The position numbers and the translations under genes were made by a program. The notes beneath the pieces are model-generated. The model was not told the DNA's origin. It made no database searches and worked only from the letters and a program-made list of their open reading frames with translations. Positions 46,030 through 54,493 of a stretch of 64,000 bases of DNA are shown in pieces; within the stretch, counting starts at the first letter, position 1; the number at the start of each line of letters is the position of its first letter. The DNA lies in NCBI GenBank assembly GCA_947499255.1, contig CANMNF010000002.1:260430-324429 (forward strand), given 5' to 3'. The DNA comes from an uncultured Sphingomonadaceae bacterium. Lineage in GTDB: Bacteria; Pseudomonadota; Alphaproteobacteria; Sphingomonadales; Sphingomonadaceae.

Positions 46030-46824
46030 ATGAGCCAAATTCCCATCATTTACGAAGACGGCGAAGCGCTCGTCATCAACAAGCCTGCCGGCCTGCCTGT
46101 GGACCGTCCGCGGCGCGGCGGCGAATCGCTGGAAGATCATCTCGATTCGTTAAAGCTGGGCTTTATGCGGCGGCCCGTTGCTGTGCACCGCTTGGATCAG
46201 GACACATCCGGCTGCCTGCTATTGGCGCGCAATCCCAAAGCGTTGAAGCGCTTTAACGCCGCTTTCGAAGCGCGGCTGGTGGAAAAAATCTATTGCGGCA
46301 TCATCGACAAATCTTTGTCCGAGGATGAAGGCACAATCGAACTTTCACTTTCCAAGATCAGCAGCGCGGAACGCGGTTGGCGCATGATTGCGGCAAAAAA
46401 GGGCAAGCCTTCGATTTCGCACTGGCGCAAACTGGCCGAGCTTCCCGGCGGGTTGACCTTTGTGGAATTTCGCCCCGAAACTGGCCGGACACACCAATTG
46501 CGCGTGCATTCACAGCTGGGCCTTGGCGCGCCGCTGCTCAGCGATCCGATTTACGGCAAGAAAGATGCGCGTGCCCCGCGCACCATGCTCCATGCCAGCC
46601 GCCTTGTGGTGCACCGCCCCGGCAAAACCAGTATTGCTGCAAGCGCTCCGCTGCCACCCGAATTTGCCGCCTTGGGCGCGCAGCTTGAAGATGTGAGCCT
46701 GCCAGAAATTGCGCTGGAAACAGGGCCAGAAGCTGGGGCGGTAACTGGGCCAGAAACGGGGCCAGAAACGGAGCCAGCTTCTGGGCCAGCTTCTGGGCCG
46801 GATACAGGTGTCGGGCTTGGGTAA
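46030..46824 (+). CDS. RluA-family pseudouridine synthase with repetitive tail
   Basis: A 264-residue enzyme. Residues 1-220 are the RluA/C/D-type catalytic domain: NKPAGLPVDRPRRGG, the catalytic Asp in VHRLDQDTSGCLLLARN, FRPETGRTHQLRVH and LGAPLLSDPIYG. It lacks an N-terminal S4 domain, as in RluA and TruC. The last 35 residues are a low-complexity run of Gly, Pro, Glu and Ser (TGPETGPETEPASG) encoded by near-exact DNA repeats. The tail overlaps the start of the ArfB-like gene by 17 bases. The RNA position modified is unknown. Confidence 0.9.
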   Translation: MSQIPIIYEDGEALVINKPAGLPVDRPRRGGESLEDHLDSLKLGFMRRPVAVHRLDQDTSGCLLLARNPKALKRFNAAFEARLVEKIYCGIIDKSLSEDEGTIELSLSKISSAERGWRMIAAKKGKPSISHWRKLAELPGGLTFVEFRPETGRTHQLRVHSQLGLGAPLLSDPIYGKKDARAPRTMLHASRLVVHRPGKTSIAASAPLPPEFAALGAQLEDVSLPEIALETGPEAGAVTGPETGPETEPASGPASGPDTGVGLG

Positions 46825-47221
46825 AATCCTTGATCGCGCGATGGCTCTGGCTGAGGAGAGCTTTGTTACGGCTTCCGGGCCGGGCGGTCAGAATGTGAAC
46901 AAGGTCGCAACCGCAGTGCAGCTGCGCGTCAATATCTATGCCCTCGCTTTGCCGCCGCCAATCTTTCACCGCTTGAAAGATCTGGCCGGAAATCGCCTCA
47001 ACAAGGTGGGCGACATCCTGATCATTGCGCGCAATCATCGCACGCAAGAGGCCAATCGGCGCGATGCGCGCGAACGGCTGACCGCGCTGATTGAAGAAGC
47101 TTTGAAGGAGCCCAAAAAGCGCAAGAAAGTGCACATCAACCGCGTGGGCAAAACCAAACGGCTCGCCAGCAAGAAAGCCCATGCGCAAAAGAAGGCCAAT
47201 CGCGGCAAGGTGGATTGGTAG
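46808..47221 (+). CDS. arfB: ArfB/YaeJ-like peptidyl-tRNA hydrolase (ribosome rescue)
   Basis: A 137-residue class I release-factor-like protein with the catalytic GGQ in TASGPGGQNVNKVATAVQLR. It has no codon-recognition domain, and the C-terminal tail is strongly basic (KKRKKVHINRVGKTKRLASK), the tail that ArfB inserts into the empty mRNA channel of stalled ribosomes. It frees nascent chains from non-stop complexes. The GTG start lies inside the repetitive 3' end of the pseudouridine synthase gene, so length changes there could affect both genes. Confidence 0.9.
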   Translation: MSGLGKILDRAMALAEESFVTASGPGGQNVNKVATAVQLRVNIYALALPPPIFHRLKDLAGNRLNKVGDILIIARNHRTQEANRRDARERLTALIEEALKEPKKRKKVHINRVGKTKRLASKKAHAQKKANRGKVDW

Positions 47222-47395
47222 TTTGCGCGCCGCTGGCCCGGCAATGGGACCTGCAAGATTTCTTGACTTTCCCCCGATTCTCTCGCAAAGGCGCGACCAA
47301 TCGGGCGGCGCGTGGCGTCGCTTTTGTTTTTTAGGCATATTTTTCGGGCCGCCATCCTCATTCGTGGGGCCCTTTCAAATTTCGAAGGCAAGACC

Positions 47396-47563
47396 ATGGC
47401 GAAGCCCGCAACCATCAAAATCCGTCTGAACTCGACCGCGGATACCGGCCACTTTTACGTGACCAAAAAGAACCCGCGCAACCACACCGAAAAATTCGTA
47501 TTCCGTAAATACGATCCGGTTGTGAAAAAGCATGTCGAGTACAAAGAAGGCAAAATCAAATAG
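47396..47563 (+). CDS. rpmG: 50S ribosomal protein L33
   Basis: A 55-residue protein starting [11 protein letters not shown] at ATG 47396, matching full-length L33; an in-frame extension to 47312 is spurious. [19 protein letters not shown] and [18 protein letters not shown] are the typical L33 blocks. It has no Cys pairs, so it is the zinc-independent (C-) form. The 174-base gap upstream and lone placement suggest its own promoter. Confidence 0.97.
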   Translation: MAKPATIKIRLNSTADTGHFYVTKKNPRNHTEKFVFRKYDPVVKKHVEYKEGKIK

Positions 47564-47628
47564 TCTGAACGCCAGCATAGCTGCGCAGTTCAGTGACTAT
47601 TCAATGCTCCGCCTGTAAGGATGCGAGC

Positions 47629-48294
47629 ATGACAGCTTTTCGTTCGATATTCGCCCGCCCGCTGACGCTTGCCATTGCAAGCGCGCTGGTCGCTGCCGTG
47701 CCTGCCACATTGGCAGCCCCCGCATCCGCGCAAACGGCATCCGAAATCGCGCAATTGGACCGTGCAGTTGCGGCTTTGCGGGCGATCTCCACACTCAAGG
47801 CGGATTTCACGCAAACGGACCGCTCTGGTCAGGCCATTCGCGGCGAGTTGACGTTGAAAAATCCGGGCCGCATCCGCTTTGAATATGGCGATGATACCAA
47901 TTTACTGGTGGTGTCCGATGGGCGTGCGCTCACGCTGATTGATTATGATGTGCAACAGGTCGAACGCTGGCCGATCAGCAATTCTCCGCTGGGGGCATTG
48001 CTTGATCCCGATCGCGATGTGCGGCGTTATGGCACGTTGATCCCGACCAGCAATCCCAATGTTATCTCGATCGAGGTGAGCGATTCTGAACGGCCCGAAT
48101 TTGGCCGTATCCGTCTGATTTTCCTGAATAGTGCAAGCGCGCCGGGCGGAATGGAGCTGGTCAGTTGGGTGGCGCTTGATTCGCAAAATACGCGGACCAC
48201 CATCAGGTTGACGAACCACCGTTATGGTATGAATGTGCCCAACTCCACATTCAGGTTCCGTGACCCGCGCCGCACCACCCGTCGCCCGGGATAA
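47629..48294 (+). CDS. lolA: Outer-membrane lipoprotein carrier protein LolA
   Basis: A 221-residue periplasmic protein from ATG 47629 (AAGG upstream). The signal peptide is about 1-35, ending ASAQ. The mature protein has ISTLKADFTQTDRSG, LTLKNPGRIRFEYGDD and DGRALTLIDYDVQQVERWP, the LolA barrel motif order. It shuttles lipoproteins from LolCDE to LolB or the outer membrane. The outer-membrane lipoproteins of this locus, including the Wza-type exporter, would depend on it. Confidence 0.93.
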   Translation: MTAFRSIFARPLTLAIASALVAAVPATLAAPASAQTASEIAQLDRAVAALRAISTLKADFTQTDRSGQAIRGELTLKNPGRIRFEYGDDTNLLVVSDGRALTLIDYDVQQVERWPISNSPLGALLDPDRDVRRYGTLIPTSNPNVISIEVSDSERPEFGRIRLIFLNSASAPGGMELVSWVALDSQNTRTTIRLTNHRYGMNVPNSTFRFRDPRRTTRRPG

Positions 48295-48470
48295 ACGCTC
48301 CGCCGTCAGAGTGTTTGAACGCTGCGATAAATGACCCGGCCCGTTCATTATCGCGAAAGCCACGGTTGGCTATTGTTTGTCTATCGAATCGCAAGTCCGG
48401 CCGGGTTTCCCCCCTGTTATCCCGGCCCTTCAGTACCCGGTTCGTGAAGCGTGACGAACGCTCAAAAAGG

Positions 48471-48508
48471 AACCCCTGTCCCACTTGCCCCCGGGACAGG
48501 GGTTTTTT
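48471..48508 (+). terminator. Strong Rho-independent terminator
   Basis: AACCCCTGTCCC pairs perfectly with GGGACAGGGGTT over a ten-base loop and is followed by six T. On the other strand the stem is followed by CC and five T, so it could work both ways. It lies 177 bases after lolA. Confidence 0.9.
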
Positions 48509-48562
48509 GTTGGAAAACTGGTTTTTGTTCGCCTGATTAGCGCCCTCCGCTTGCGGCCCCGG

Positions 48563-48583
48563 CCCGCTCCCCCTCCCAACCAC
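48563..48583 (+). repeat. CCCTCCCAACCAC element, solitary copy
   Basis: A 21-base stretch beginning CCCGCTCCCCCTCCC and ending AACCAC. The same core forms both arms of the inverted repeat 46 bases downstream. The CCTCCC core is complementary to ribosome binding sites. Confidence 0.7.
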
Positions 48584-48628
48584 AGTTTGTTTGATGCGCT
48601 TCGGGCGTCCGCCCTGCGCTTTCGGTGC

Positions 48629-48701
48629 CAGCCCGCCCCCCTCCCAACCACCCGATGTGCTTCCCGTAAGGTATCGGGTGGTTGGGAGGGGGAGCGGGCT
48701 G
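48629..48701. repeat. Long inverted repeat with 28-base arms
   Basis: The arm at 48629-48656 pairs with 48673-48701 with a single extra base; the loop is 16 bases. The arm core is CTCCCAACCACCCGAT. It resembles dispersed palindromic (REP/ERIC-like) elements rather than a terminator, as no T run follows. It lies 56 bases before exonuclease III. Confidence 0.85.
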
Positions 48702-48756
48702 GTGCCGCACACGACAAATCTTGCTGGCAGCGATCCATGCACCTATGCCACCTTGC

Positions 48757-49551
48757 ATGGTCACTATCGCTACTTGGAATATCAACTCTGTTCGCCTGCG
48801 CATGCCGATTGTTGAGCGCTTCTTGAAAGCAGAAGCGCCCGATGTGCTGTGCCTGCAGGAAATCAAATGTCAGGAGTTTCAATTCCCGGCCAAAGCCTTT
48901 GCCAAGCTTGGTTATAAACACATCGCTGTGCATGGGCAAAAGGGCTATCACGGCGTCGCCACCGTCAGCCGCATACCATTGCGCGAAGTGTCCCGCCACG
49001 ACTGGCAAGACAATGGCGAAGCGCGCCATGTTGGGGTGGAGCTGCTTGGTGCTGGCCAGGGCATGGTGCTCGAAAACGTTTATGTGCCCGCGGGTGGCGA
49101 TGTGCCGGATCGTAAAGTGAATGCGAAATTCGGCCAAAAGCTCGATTTTCTTGACCGCATGACCCGCTGGGCAGAGACGATTGATCGGCCCAGCATGATC
49201 GTTGGCGATTTCAATATCGCCCCGCTGGAAAGCGATGTGTGGTCACACAAGCAATTGCTCAAAGTGGTCAGCCACACGCCGCTTGAAGTCGAGACGCTTA
49301 ACCGGTTTCGCGATGCCCATGGGTGGAGCGATATTGGCCGCGAACATATCCTCGCGCCGGAACGCTATTTCAGCTGGTGGAGCTATCGTTCGAAAGACTG
49401 GCGCGTGAATGATCGCGGGCGGCGGCTGGATCATATGTGGGCTTCACCTCAACTGGCCAAGCAAGCGACACGGCATTGGCTGCTCGAAGAAGCGCGCGAT
49501 TGGGAAAAGCCGTCCGATCACATCCCGTTGATGACGCAATTCTCGCTTTAA
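48757..49551 (+). CDS. xthA: Exodeoxyribonuclease III
   Basis: A 264-residue AP endonuclease/3'-5' exonuclease from ATG 48757, the start that gives the canonical MVTIATWNINSVRLR. The metal-binding Glu is in VLCLQEIKC, the active-site region in GDFNIAPLESD, and the catalytic His in KPSDHIPLMTQF. Full length for the family. It repairs abasic sites. The stop abuts the GTP cyclohydrolase gene directly (TAAATG), so they may share a transcript. Confidence 0.95.
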   Translation: MVTIATWNINSVRLRMPIVERFLKAEAPDVLCLQEIKCQEFQFPAKAFAKLGYKHIAVHGQKGYHGVATVSRIPLREVSRHDWQDNGEARHVGVELLGAGQGMVLENVYVPAGGDVPDRKVNAKFGQKLDFLDRMTRWAETIDRPSMIVGDFNIAPLESDVWSHKQLLKVVSHTPLEVETLNRFRDAHGWSDIGREHILAPERYFSWWSYRSKDWRVNDRGRRLDHMWASPQLAKQATRHWLLEEARDWEKPSDHIPLMTQFSL

Positions 49552-50622
49552 ATGAGCAACCCCTCTCCTTCTCCATCCCGCAGGATTGCGCAGGCCGTGG
49601 ACGCATTGCGCCATGGCTGGCCGATTCGCGTTGGCGAAGGGCCTGTTTTGCTGCCTGTAGAAACTGCGATTGCACATGGGGCAAAGGCAGAGCAGCTGCT
49701 GATCTCAACCGCGCGCGCAGAAACATTGCGCCTCACCAATCAACGCGAAGCCGCGCGCGGGTCTGATCCGGTTTTCATCCGTTCAGGCGCACCTGTAACG
49801 TTGCACGAAGCGCTGGCAATTGCGGATCCCTCGCTCGATCTGCAAAACCCGCTTAAAGGCCCGTTTCTGGCCGAACCCCTAGATCGGGAGCAGGATGCAA
49901 TCACCGCATTGGAGCTGGCGCGCATTGCCGGAATTTTGCCCGCCTTTATGGTCGATGCAAGCGATGCAGGGGAGCTGCATAGAATTGAGCCGGGCGATCT
50001 GGACATTTGGTCTGCGCCGCAAAATCTTGGCATCGCCACGCGCGCGCGCCTGCCCATTGCCGCGCAAGAAGACGCCGAGATCATCGCCTTTCGCAGTACC
50101 AATGATTTGCGTGAACATGTCGCGCTGATCCTTGGCCAAGCTGATGGGGACCGCCCGCCGCTTGTCCGGCTGCATTCTGAATGCCTGACCGGCGATATTT
50201 TCGGCAGTCTCAAATGCGATTGTGGCCCGCAATTGGATGCAGCGCTGGCCGCGATGAGCGCGGAAGCGAGCCAGGATGGTTGGGGCATTGTCCTATATAT
50301 GCGGCAAGAAGGGCGCGGGATCGGCCTAGTGAACAAGCTGCGCGCATATCGCCTGCAGGATGAAGGGTTCGATACGCTGGAGGCCAATCGCCGCCTTGGC
50401 CTGCCCGAAGAAGCGCGCGATTTCCCGCTGGCAGCGCGGATGCTCGATCTGCTGGGCGTGAGCGGCGTGCGCTTGATGACCAACAATCCTGAAAAAGTCG
50501 CCGCTTTGGAAGAAGCCGGAGTGACAGTGCTGGAACGCGTGGCGCACCAATTGCCCGCCAATCCACACAACCTGCGCTATCTGGAAACCAAGCGCGATAA
50601 GGCCGGCCATCTGCTTAGGTAA
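49552..50622 (+). CDS. ribA: GTP cyclohydrolase II with degenerate RibB-like N-terminal domain
   Basis: A 356-residue protein. The C-terminal half is a complete GCH II: VRLHSECLTGDIFGSLKCDCG supplies the three zinc Cys, then YMRQEGRGIGLVNKLRAY, and the C-terminal TNNPEKVAALEEAGV. The N-terminal 150 residues are arranged like 3,4-dihydroxy-2-butanone-4-phosphate synthase but I do not see its usual acidic metal/substrate motifs, so this domain is probably inactive. It opens GTP in the first step of riboflavin synthesis. A similar two-domain form is known in alphaproteobacteria. Confidence 0.88.
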   Translation: MSNPSPSPSRRIAQAVDALRHGWPIRVGEGPVLLPVETAIAHGAKAEQLLISTARAETLRLTNQREAARGSDPVFIRSGAPVTLHEALAIADPSLDLQNPLKGPFLAEPLDREQDAITALELARIAGILPAFMVDASDAGELHRIEPGDLDIWSAPQNLGIATRARLPIAAQEDAEIIAFRSTNDLREHVALILGQADGDRPPLVRLHSECLTGDIFGSLKCDCGPQLDAALAAMSAEASQDGWGIVLYMRQEGRGIGLVNKLRAYRLQDEGFDTLEANRRLGLPEEARDFPLAARMLDLLGVSGVRLMTNNPEKVAALEEAGVTVLERVAHQLPANPHNLRYLETKRDKAGHLLR

Positions 50623-50679
50623 GGCGCACTTTTCGCCGCCGCCACATCATACCGTATAATAACGGGGTTTTGCGCGGAA

Positions 50680-51660
50680 TTACTGCCGCGCAAATGCCGT
50701 CAATCGGCGATCCAGCGCGTTTTCGCCAATGCCCAACATATCGCCGGACCAATCGCGCACGAATACAGCATTGCGGTCTACGCCGGTTGCAAAGCGGGCA
50801 TCATTGCCGGCAACTTGCAGTTCGGCAGAGCTGTGCCATTGCGCTTCGGGTGCAACCGCGATGAAGGTTGAGTAATTTTCTTTATCAGCGCCCTGGACGA
50901 ACCAATTGTTGGTAATCTGTCCGCCTGATCCAGCGCTTAGGTCGATCATGTAATTGGTCGCCCGCCCGCGTGAATCATCAAAGCTGTTGCTGGCGATGGC
51001 AACAGTGATGCCGCGCGTTTTGACATAATGCCCGCCGCGCCCTTCTTCAAACCGGCTGCGGGTGACGCGCAGTTCGCCATATTCGCCGGTGTAGATCGAA
51101 TGCGCACAGCCTCCGCCGCCTTCGCATGTGCCAAGGCGTGAGAAGGTGGAGCGGTCAATCACCAGACTGGCTTCGGGATCGTTATGGGTGAGAATGCCTT
51201 GCTGGCTATCGCGGAACCAGCTTTCCGCAACTGTCAGATTGCTTTTTTCGAGGCGAATGCCCGAGCCGTTAAAATCAGGCACACGCATATTTTCAAAAAT
51301 GATGCCGGAGACTTCTGCCCCTTCGCCGCGCAGCACCAAAGCCGCTTTGCCTTCGCAGCTTACCCCGTCAAACACGACAGAGCCGGGTTCGACAGCGAGA
51401 AACGACACAAAGCCGCGCTCCTGCACTGCGCATTGCGGATATCGGCCCGGCGCAATCGCAATCGTCCCACGCGCATCGCCAATCGCATTGACGGCATCTT
51501 GCAAACGATCAAATCCCTGGCCCGTTTCGGTCACCGTAAAAGGCGCCGTGCGGTTCTGCGCCAAGACAGCGGTTAGCGGGATCGCAGCAATAGCGGCAAC
51601 GGCCAACACGGCAGTAAAGGTAAGCGAGATACGCGGGCGTTCAGATCGGACATATTTCAT
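50680..51660 (-). CDS. Exported right-handed beta-helix repeat protein
   Basis: A 326-residue protein with a signal peptide or N-terminal anchor (about residues 12-35, ending VLAQ). The body has parallel beta-helix repeats: GFDRLQDAVNAIGDARG and TIAIAPGRYPQ at the cap, then coils such as GIIFENMRVPDFNGSGIRLE, LTVAESWFRDSQQGILTH and NSFDDSRGRATNYMIDLS. Such folds occur in pectate-lyase-like and polysaccharide-binding proteins. No catalytic set is evident. It is a monocistronic gene next to ribA and recQ, and its role is unknown. Confidence 0.72.
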   Translation of the reverse strand: MKYVRSERPRISLTFTAVLAVAAIAAIPLTAVLAQNRTAPFTVTETGQGFDRLQDAVNAIGDARGTIAIAPGRYPQCAVQERGFVSFLAVEPGSVVFDGVSCEGKAALVLRGEGAEVSGIIFENMRVPDFNGSGIRLEKSNLTVAESWFRDSQQGILTHNDPEASLVIDRSTFSRLGTCEGGGGCAHSIYTGEYGELRVTRSRFEEGRGGHYVKTRGITVAIASNSFDDSRGRATNYMIDLSAGSGGQITNNWFVQGADKENYSTFIAVAPEAQWHSSAELQVAGNDARFATGVDRNAVFVRDWSGDMLGIGENALDRRLTAFARQ

Positions 51661-51716
51661 AACGGATATTGTCTTACCCGATAATGGTTAACGCAGCCCA
51701 AAGGCAAAGCGCGGGG

Positions 51717-53516
51717 CTAATTCTCGGCTATCACTTTGAGGAAAGCCGTGCCGTAAGCGTCCAGCTTTTTCGCGCCAATACCCTGCAAATGGCCCAGCTC
51801 CTCGCGTGAGGAAGGCCGCTGTGATGCCATTTCGCGCAAAGTGGCATCATGAAAGACGACATAAGGCGGCACACCCGCCTCCTCGGCCAATTCGCGGCGT
51901 TTGGCGCGCAAAGCTTCGAACAGGGGATCGCCAACCGGATTGGGCGTAGGATCGACGCGTTTCCTGCGGCTGCGTTTCACCGGCTGTGCGATGGGCAGGG
52001 ACGCCTCCCCTTTCAACAGTTCGCGCGCTTCGCCGCCCAAAGCCAGTCCGCCATGCTCGGTTGCGGTAAGAAAGCCGCGCGCTTGCAAAGCGCGGGCGAC
52101 AGGCTTGAGCAATGCAGCCTCTTCCCCTTCGACAATGCCGAACACCGACAATTGATCATGGCGCCGCTGTGACACGCGATCATCCTGCACGCCTGTCAAA
52201 ACCTTTTGAATATGGCCAAAGCCGAAACTTTGCCCGGTGCGATAGACCGCAGACAGCACTTTGCGCGCGGTTTCAGTCGCATCGATTACGGCAGGCGGTG
52301 CATTGCAATTGTCGCAATTGCCGCAAGATTGGGGCGGCACTTCATCGAAATAACGCAGCAATACTGCACGGCGGCAGCCCACCCCTTCGACCAATGCGGC
52401 CAGTGCATCAAGGCGCACCTGTTCATCACGTTGGCGTGCTTCGGGCACTTCGGAAAGACGCGCGCGGGCCTGCACAAAATCGCCTGCACCCCACAGCATA
52501 ACCGCTTTGGCAGGATCCCCATCGCGGCCAGCGCGCCCTGTTTCCTGATAATAGGCTTCGATTGATTTGGGGATGCCGGCATGGGCAACAAAGCGCACAT
52601 CGGGTTTGTCGATCCCCATGCCAAAAGCGATGGTGGCGACAATCACCATATCCTCGCTGGCGACAAAGGCGGATTGGTTGTCGGCCCGCATTTGGGGATC
52701 AAGGCCTGCATGATAGGGCCGCACTTCGCGCCCCGTCGCTTTGGCCAGATCGGCGGCGAGCTGTTCCACCTTCTTGCGCGTGGGCGCATAGATGATGCCG
52801 GGGCCAGGCACTTCAGCCATCAATGTCGCCAGTTGGCGGGCCAGCGAATCGCGCGCGCGGATTGCATAATGGATGTTGGGCCGATCAAATCCGGCGATAA
52901 CCAGCGCTTCGTCAGGTAGGCCCAACTGGGTAAGGATATCGGCGCGCGTGCGTGCATCCGCCGTGGCCGTCAAAGCAAGCCGCGGGACATCGCTATGCGC
53001 ATCCATCAAACCGCGCAGCTGCCTGTAATCCGGGCGGAAATCATGGCCCCATTCCGAAACGCAATGCGCTTCATCCACCGCGATCAGCGCCAGTTTGGCT
53101 TGAGCCAAAAGCTCACGAAAATGCGGTTGGCTGGCGCGTTCGGGGGCCACGTAAAGCAGGTCCAGCTCGCCTGCACGAAAGGCATCTTGCGTTTCGCGCC
53201 AATCGCTATCTGCACTGGTAAGAGTGGCGGCGCGGATGCCATTGGCGCGCGCGCTGCGCAATTGATCATGCATCAACGCGATTAACGGCGAGATGACCAA
53301 AACCGTGCCATCCAGCATCGTTGCAGGCAATTGATAGAGCAGCGATTTGCCAGCACCGGTGGGCATAATCGCAAGGCTGGGCTGCCCGGCAAGAACGCGG
53401 GCGATCACATCTTGTTGTACCCCGCGAAAATTCTCAAAGCCAAAAACGCGGCGCAACGCCTCTTTCGCTTCAAGCAAAGGGGGTGCGATGTCATCTTGTG
53501 GGGGATCGGCCAACAT
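51717..53516 (-). CDS. recQ: ATP-dependent DNA helicase RecQ
   Basis: A 599-residue superfamily 2 helicase. The order of motifs is FGFENFRGVQQDVIARVL (motif 0), PTGAGKSLLYQLPA (I), ALIAVDEAHCVSEWGHDFR (II and the aromatic loop), LALTATADARTRADI (III), GIIYAPTRKKVEQLA (IV) and YYQETGRAGRDGDPA (VI). The zinc module has CRRAVLLRYFDE and CGNCDNC, then a winged helix, and an HRDC domain closes the protein (about 520-599). It unwinds recombination and replication intermediates. It is divergent from the small lipoprotein genes. Confidence 0.95.
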   Translation of the reverse strand: MLADPPQDDIAPPLLEAKEALRRVFGFENFRGVQQDVIARVLAGQPSLAIMPTGAGKSLLYQLPATMLDGTVLVISPLIALMHDQLRSARANGIRAATLTSADSDWRETQDAFRAGELDLLYVAPERASQPHFRELLAQAKLALIAVDEAHCVSEWGHDFRPDYRQLRGLMDAHSDVPRLALTATADARTRADILTQLGLPDEALVIAGFDRPNIHYAIRARDSLARQLATLMAEVPGPGIIYAPTRKKVEQLAADLAKATGREVRPYHAGLDPQMRADNQSAFVASEDMVIVATIAFGMGIDKPDVRFVAHAGIPKSIEAYYQETGRAGRDGDPAKAVMLWGAGDFVQARARLSEVPEARQRDEQVRLDALAALVEGVGCRRAVLLRYFDEVPPQSCGNCDNCNAPPAVIDATETARKVLSAVYRTGQSFGFGHIQKVLTGVQDDRVSQRRHDQLSVFGIVEGEEAALLKPVARALQARGFLTATEHGGLALGGEARELLKGEASLPIAQPVKRSRRKRVDPTPNPVGDPLFEALRAKRRELAEEAGVPPYVVFHDATLREMASQRPSSREELGHLQGIGAKKLDAYGTAFLKVIAEN

Positions 53517-53633
53517 TGCTGGGAGCCTGACAGGTTCTGTGCCTGCGACAAAGTGCCAATTGCACCATTTCCACGCAGGCGTGGCGCGGCTACGGTAAAG
53601 TCAGCAAAAAATCATCCCAAAGGATACGAAAAG

Positions 53634-53903
53634 ATGCGCCATTCTCGTTTCTCCCCTCTCTCCGTCGTGGCACTTGCTGCTGCTGGGCTTTTGACCGCAT
53701 GTGGCGGCGCGCAGGATGCCTCTGACGAAGCGACAGCTGAAAATGTCGAGTTTTCTGCCGATGCAGCGATGGACGGCGCGCCCGATCCGGTGGCCGATGC
53801 TGCGCTTGAAGCAGAAATGGATCAGGCCGAAGATGAAGCGATGGACGCAGCACAAGCCGCTGAAGCGGCCACCGCTGTGCTTGAAGAAGATGGCGCGCAA
53901 TGA
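53634..53903 (+). CDS. Small acidic lipoprotein
   Basis: An 89-residue protein from ATG 53634 (AAAGGA upstream). The signal peptide ends in lipobox LTAC, giving a lipidated Cys at about residue 23. The mature part is very acidic and Ala-rich (Asp/Glu on almost every third position) and probably a disordered or helical tail. No family is recognised. It overlaps the next lipoprotein gene by four bases (ATGA), so the two are co-translated. Confidence 0.65.
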   Translation: MRHSRFSPLSVVALAAAGLLTACGGAQDASDEATAENVEFSADAAMDGAPDPVADAALEAEMDQAEDEAMDAAQAAEAATAVLEEDGAQ

Positions 53904-54082
53904 AGCGGCTTGCGCCTGTAGTCATCCTTGTCGCAGCGGCGGCTTGTGGCAGCGGGGACAGCGTAGATGCCGGCCCCGGTGAAGCGACAGCGGGCGAAAT
54001 TCAATCTCTCGCAGATGCAGAAGCCATGTTGGCAACGCGCGAAGATACTAATGAAGATGGACCGGCGGACAAAGGCGAATAG
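53900..54082 (+). CDS. Small acidic lipoprotein, coupled to the preceding one
   Basis: A 60-residue protein with an 15-residue leader and lipobox AAAC. The mature chain is short and acidic (ATREDTNEDGPADKGE at the end). It resembles its upstream neighbour in design but not clearly in sequence. Function unknown; co-translation with the neighbour suggests they act together. Confidence 0.6.
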   Translation: MKRLAPVVILVAAAACGSGDSVDAGPGEATAGEIQSLADAEAMLATREDTNEDGPADKGE

Positions 54083-54125
54083 CGCCGCATCCCACACTGG
54101 TTATTTGGGGGTTATCCGGGCTTGG

Positions 54126-54404
54126 TTAACTGGCGATTTGCCGCCGCCATAGTGTGTATACCGTAAGCGCCAGGATTGAGCCCAGCATTGTGATCAACAC
54201 CGCATCAATGGTGTAATATCCACCAATTAGGCTACCTGTTCCCAGGCGCGGGCTCACCACCAGACCGGCCAGTAAAGCGCCAAGGATGCCAACGGCAATA
54301 TTTGCAAACGTATCAGATCTGGATTGCGCCTTCGATGCTGGCGCAATAATCAATGCCAACCATCCAAAGGCGGCTCCTGCTACGATTAAAAATACAATTC
54401 CCAT
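54126..54404 (-). CDS. GlsB/YeaQ/YmgE family stress-response membrane protein
   Basis: A 92-residue protein with three hydrophobic segments. FGWLALIIAPASKAQSR and VGILGALLAGLVV match the transglycosylase-associated (PF04226) pattern, in which a Gly-rich helix pair is typical. AAGG precedes the ATG. The family is stress-induced; its biochemical role is unknown. It lies 90 bases downstream of uppP on the same strand. Confidence 0.8.
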   Translation of the reverse strand: MGIVFLIVAGAAFGWLALIIAPASKAQSRSDTFANIAVGILGALLAGLVVSPRLGTGSLIGGYYTIDAVLITMLGSILALTVYTLWRRQIAS

Positions 54405-54493
54405 TGGCCTTACTCATTGCGCCCGTCATAGACCTAAACCCGTATTGGCGGGCAGAGTTCCGATTTTCTATGACAAAATACTTGCGTAAGCGC

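Larger units (their letters stand above)
48295..48756. other. Gene-free stretch with terminator and repeats
   Basis: No supported gene. It contains, in order, about 175 bases without clear features, a strong bidirectional-looking terminator, one copy of a CCCCTCCCAACCAC element, and a long inverted repeat built of two further copies. The open frames over the repeats are low-complexity and unlike proteins. A short transcript ending in the terminator is possible. Confidence 0.6.

Noticed and set aside
49740-50570. 276-codon antisense frame under GTP cyclohydrolase II
   Set aside because: The sense gene has intact zinc Cys and GCH II motifs; the antisense chain is Ser/Arg-rich with no features.
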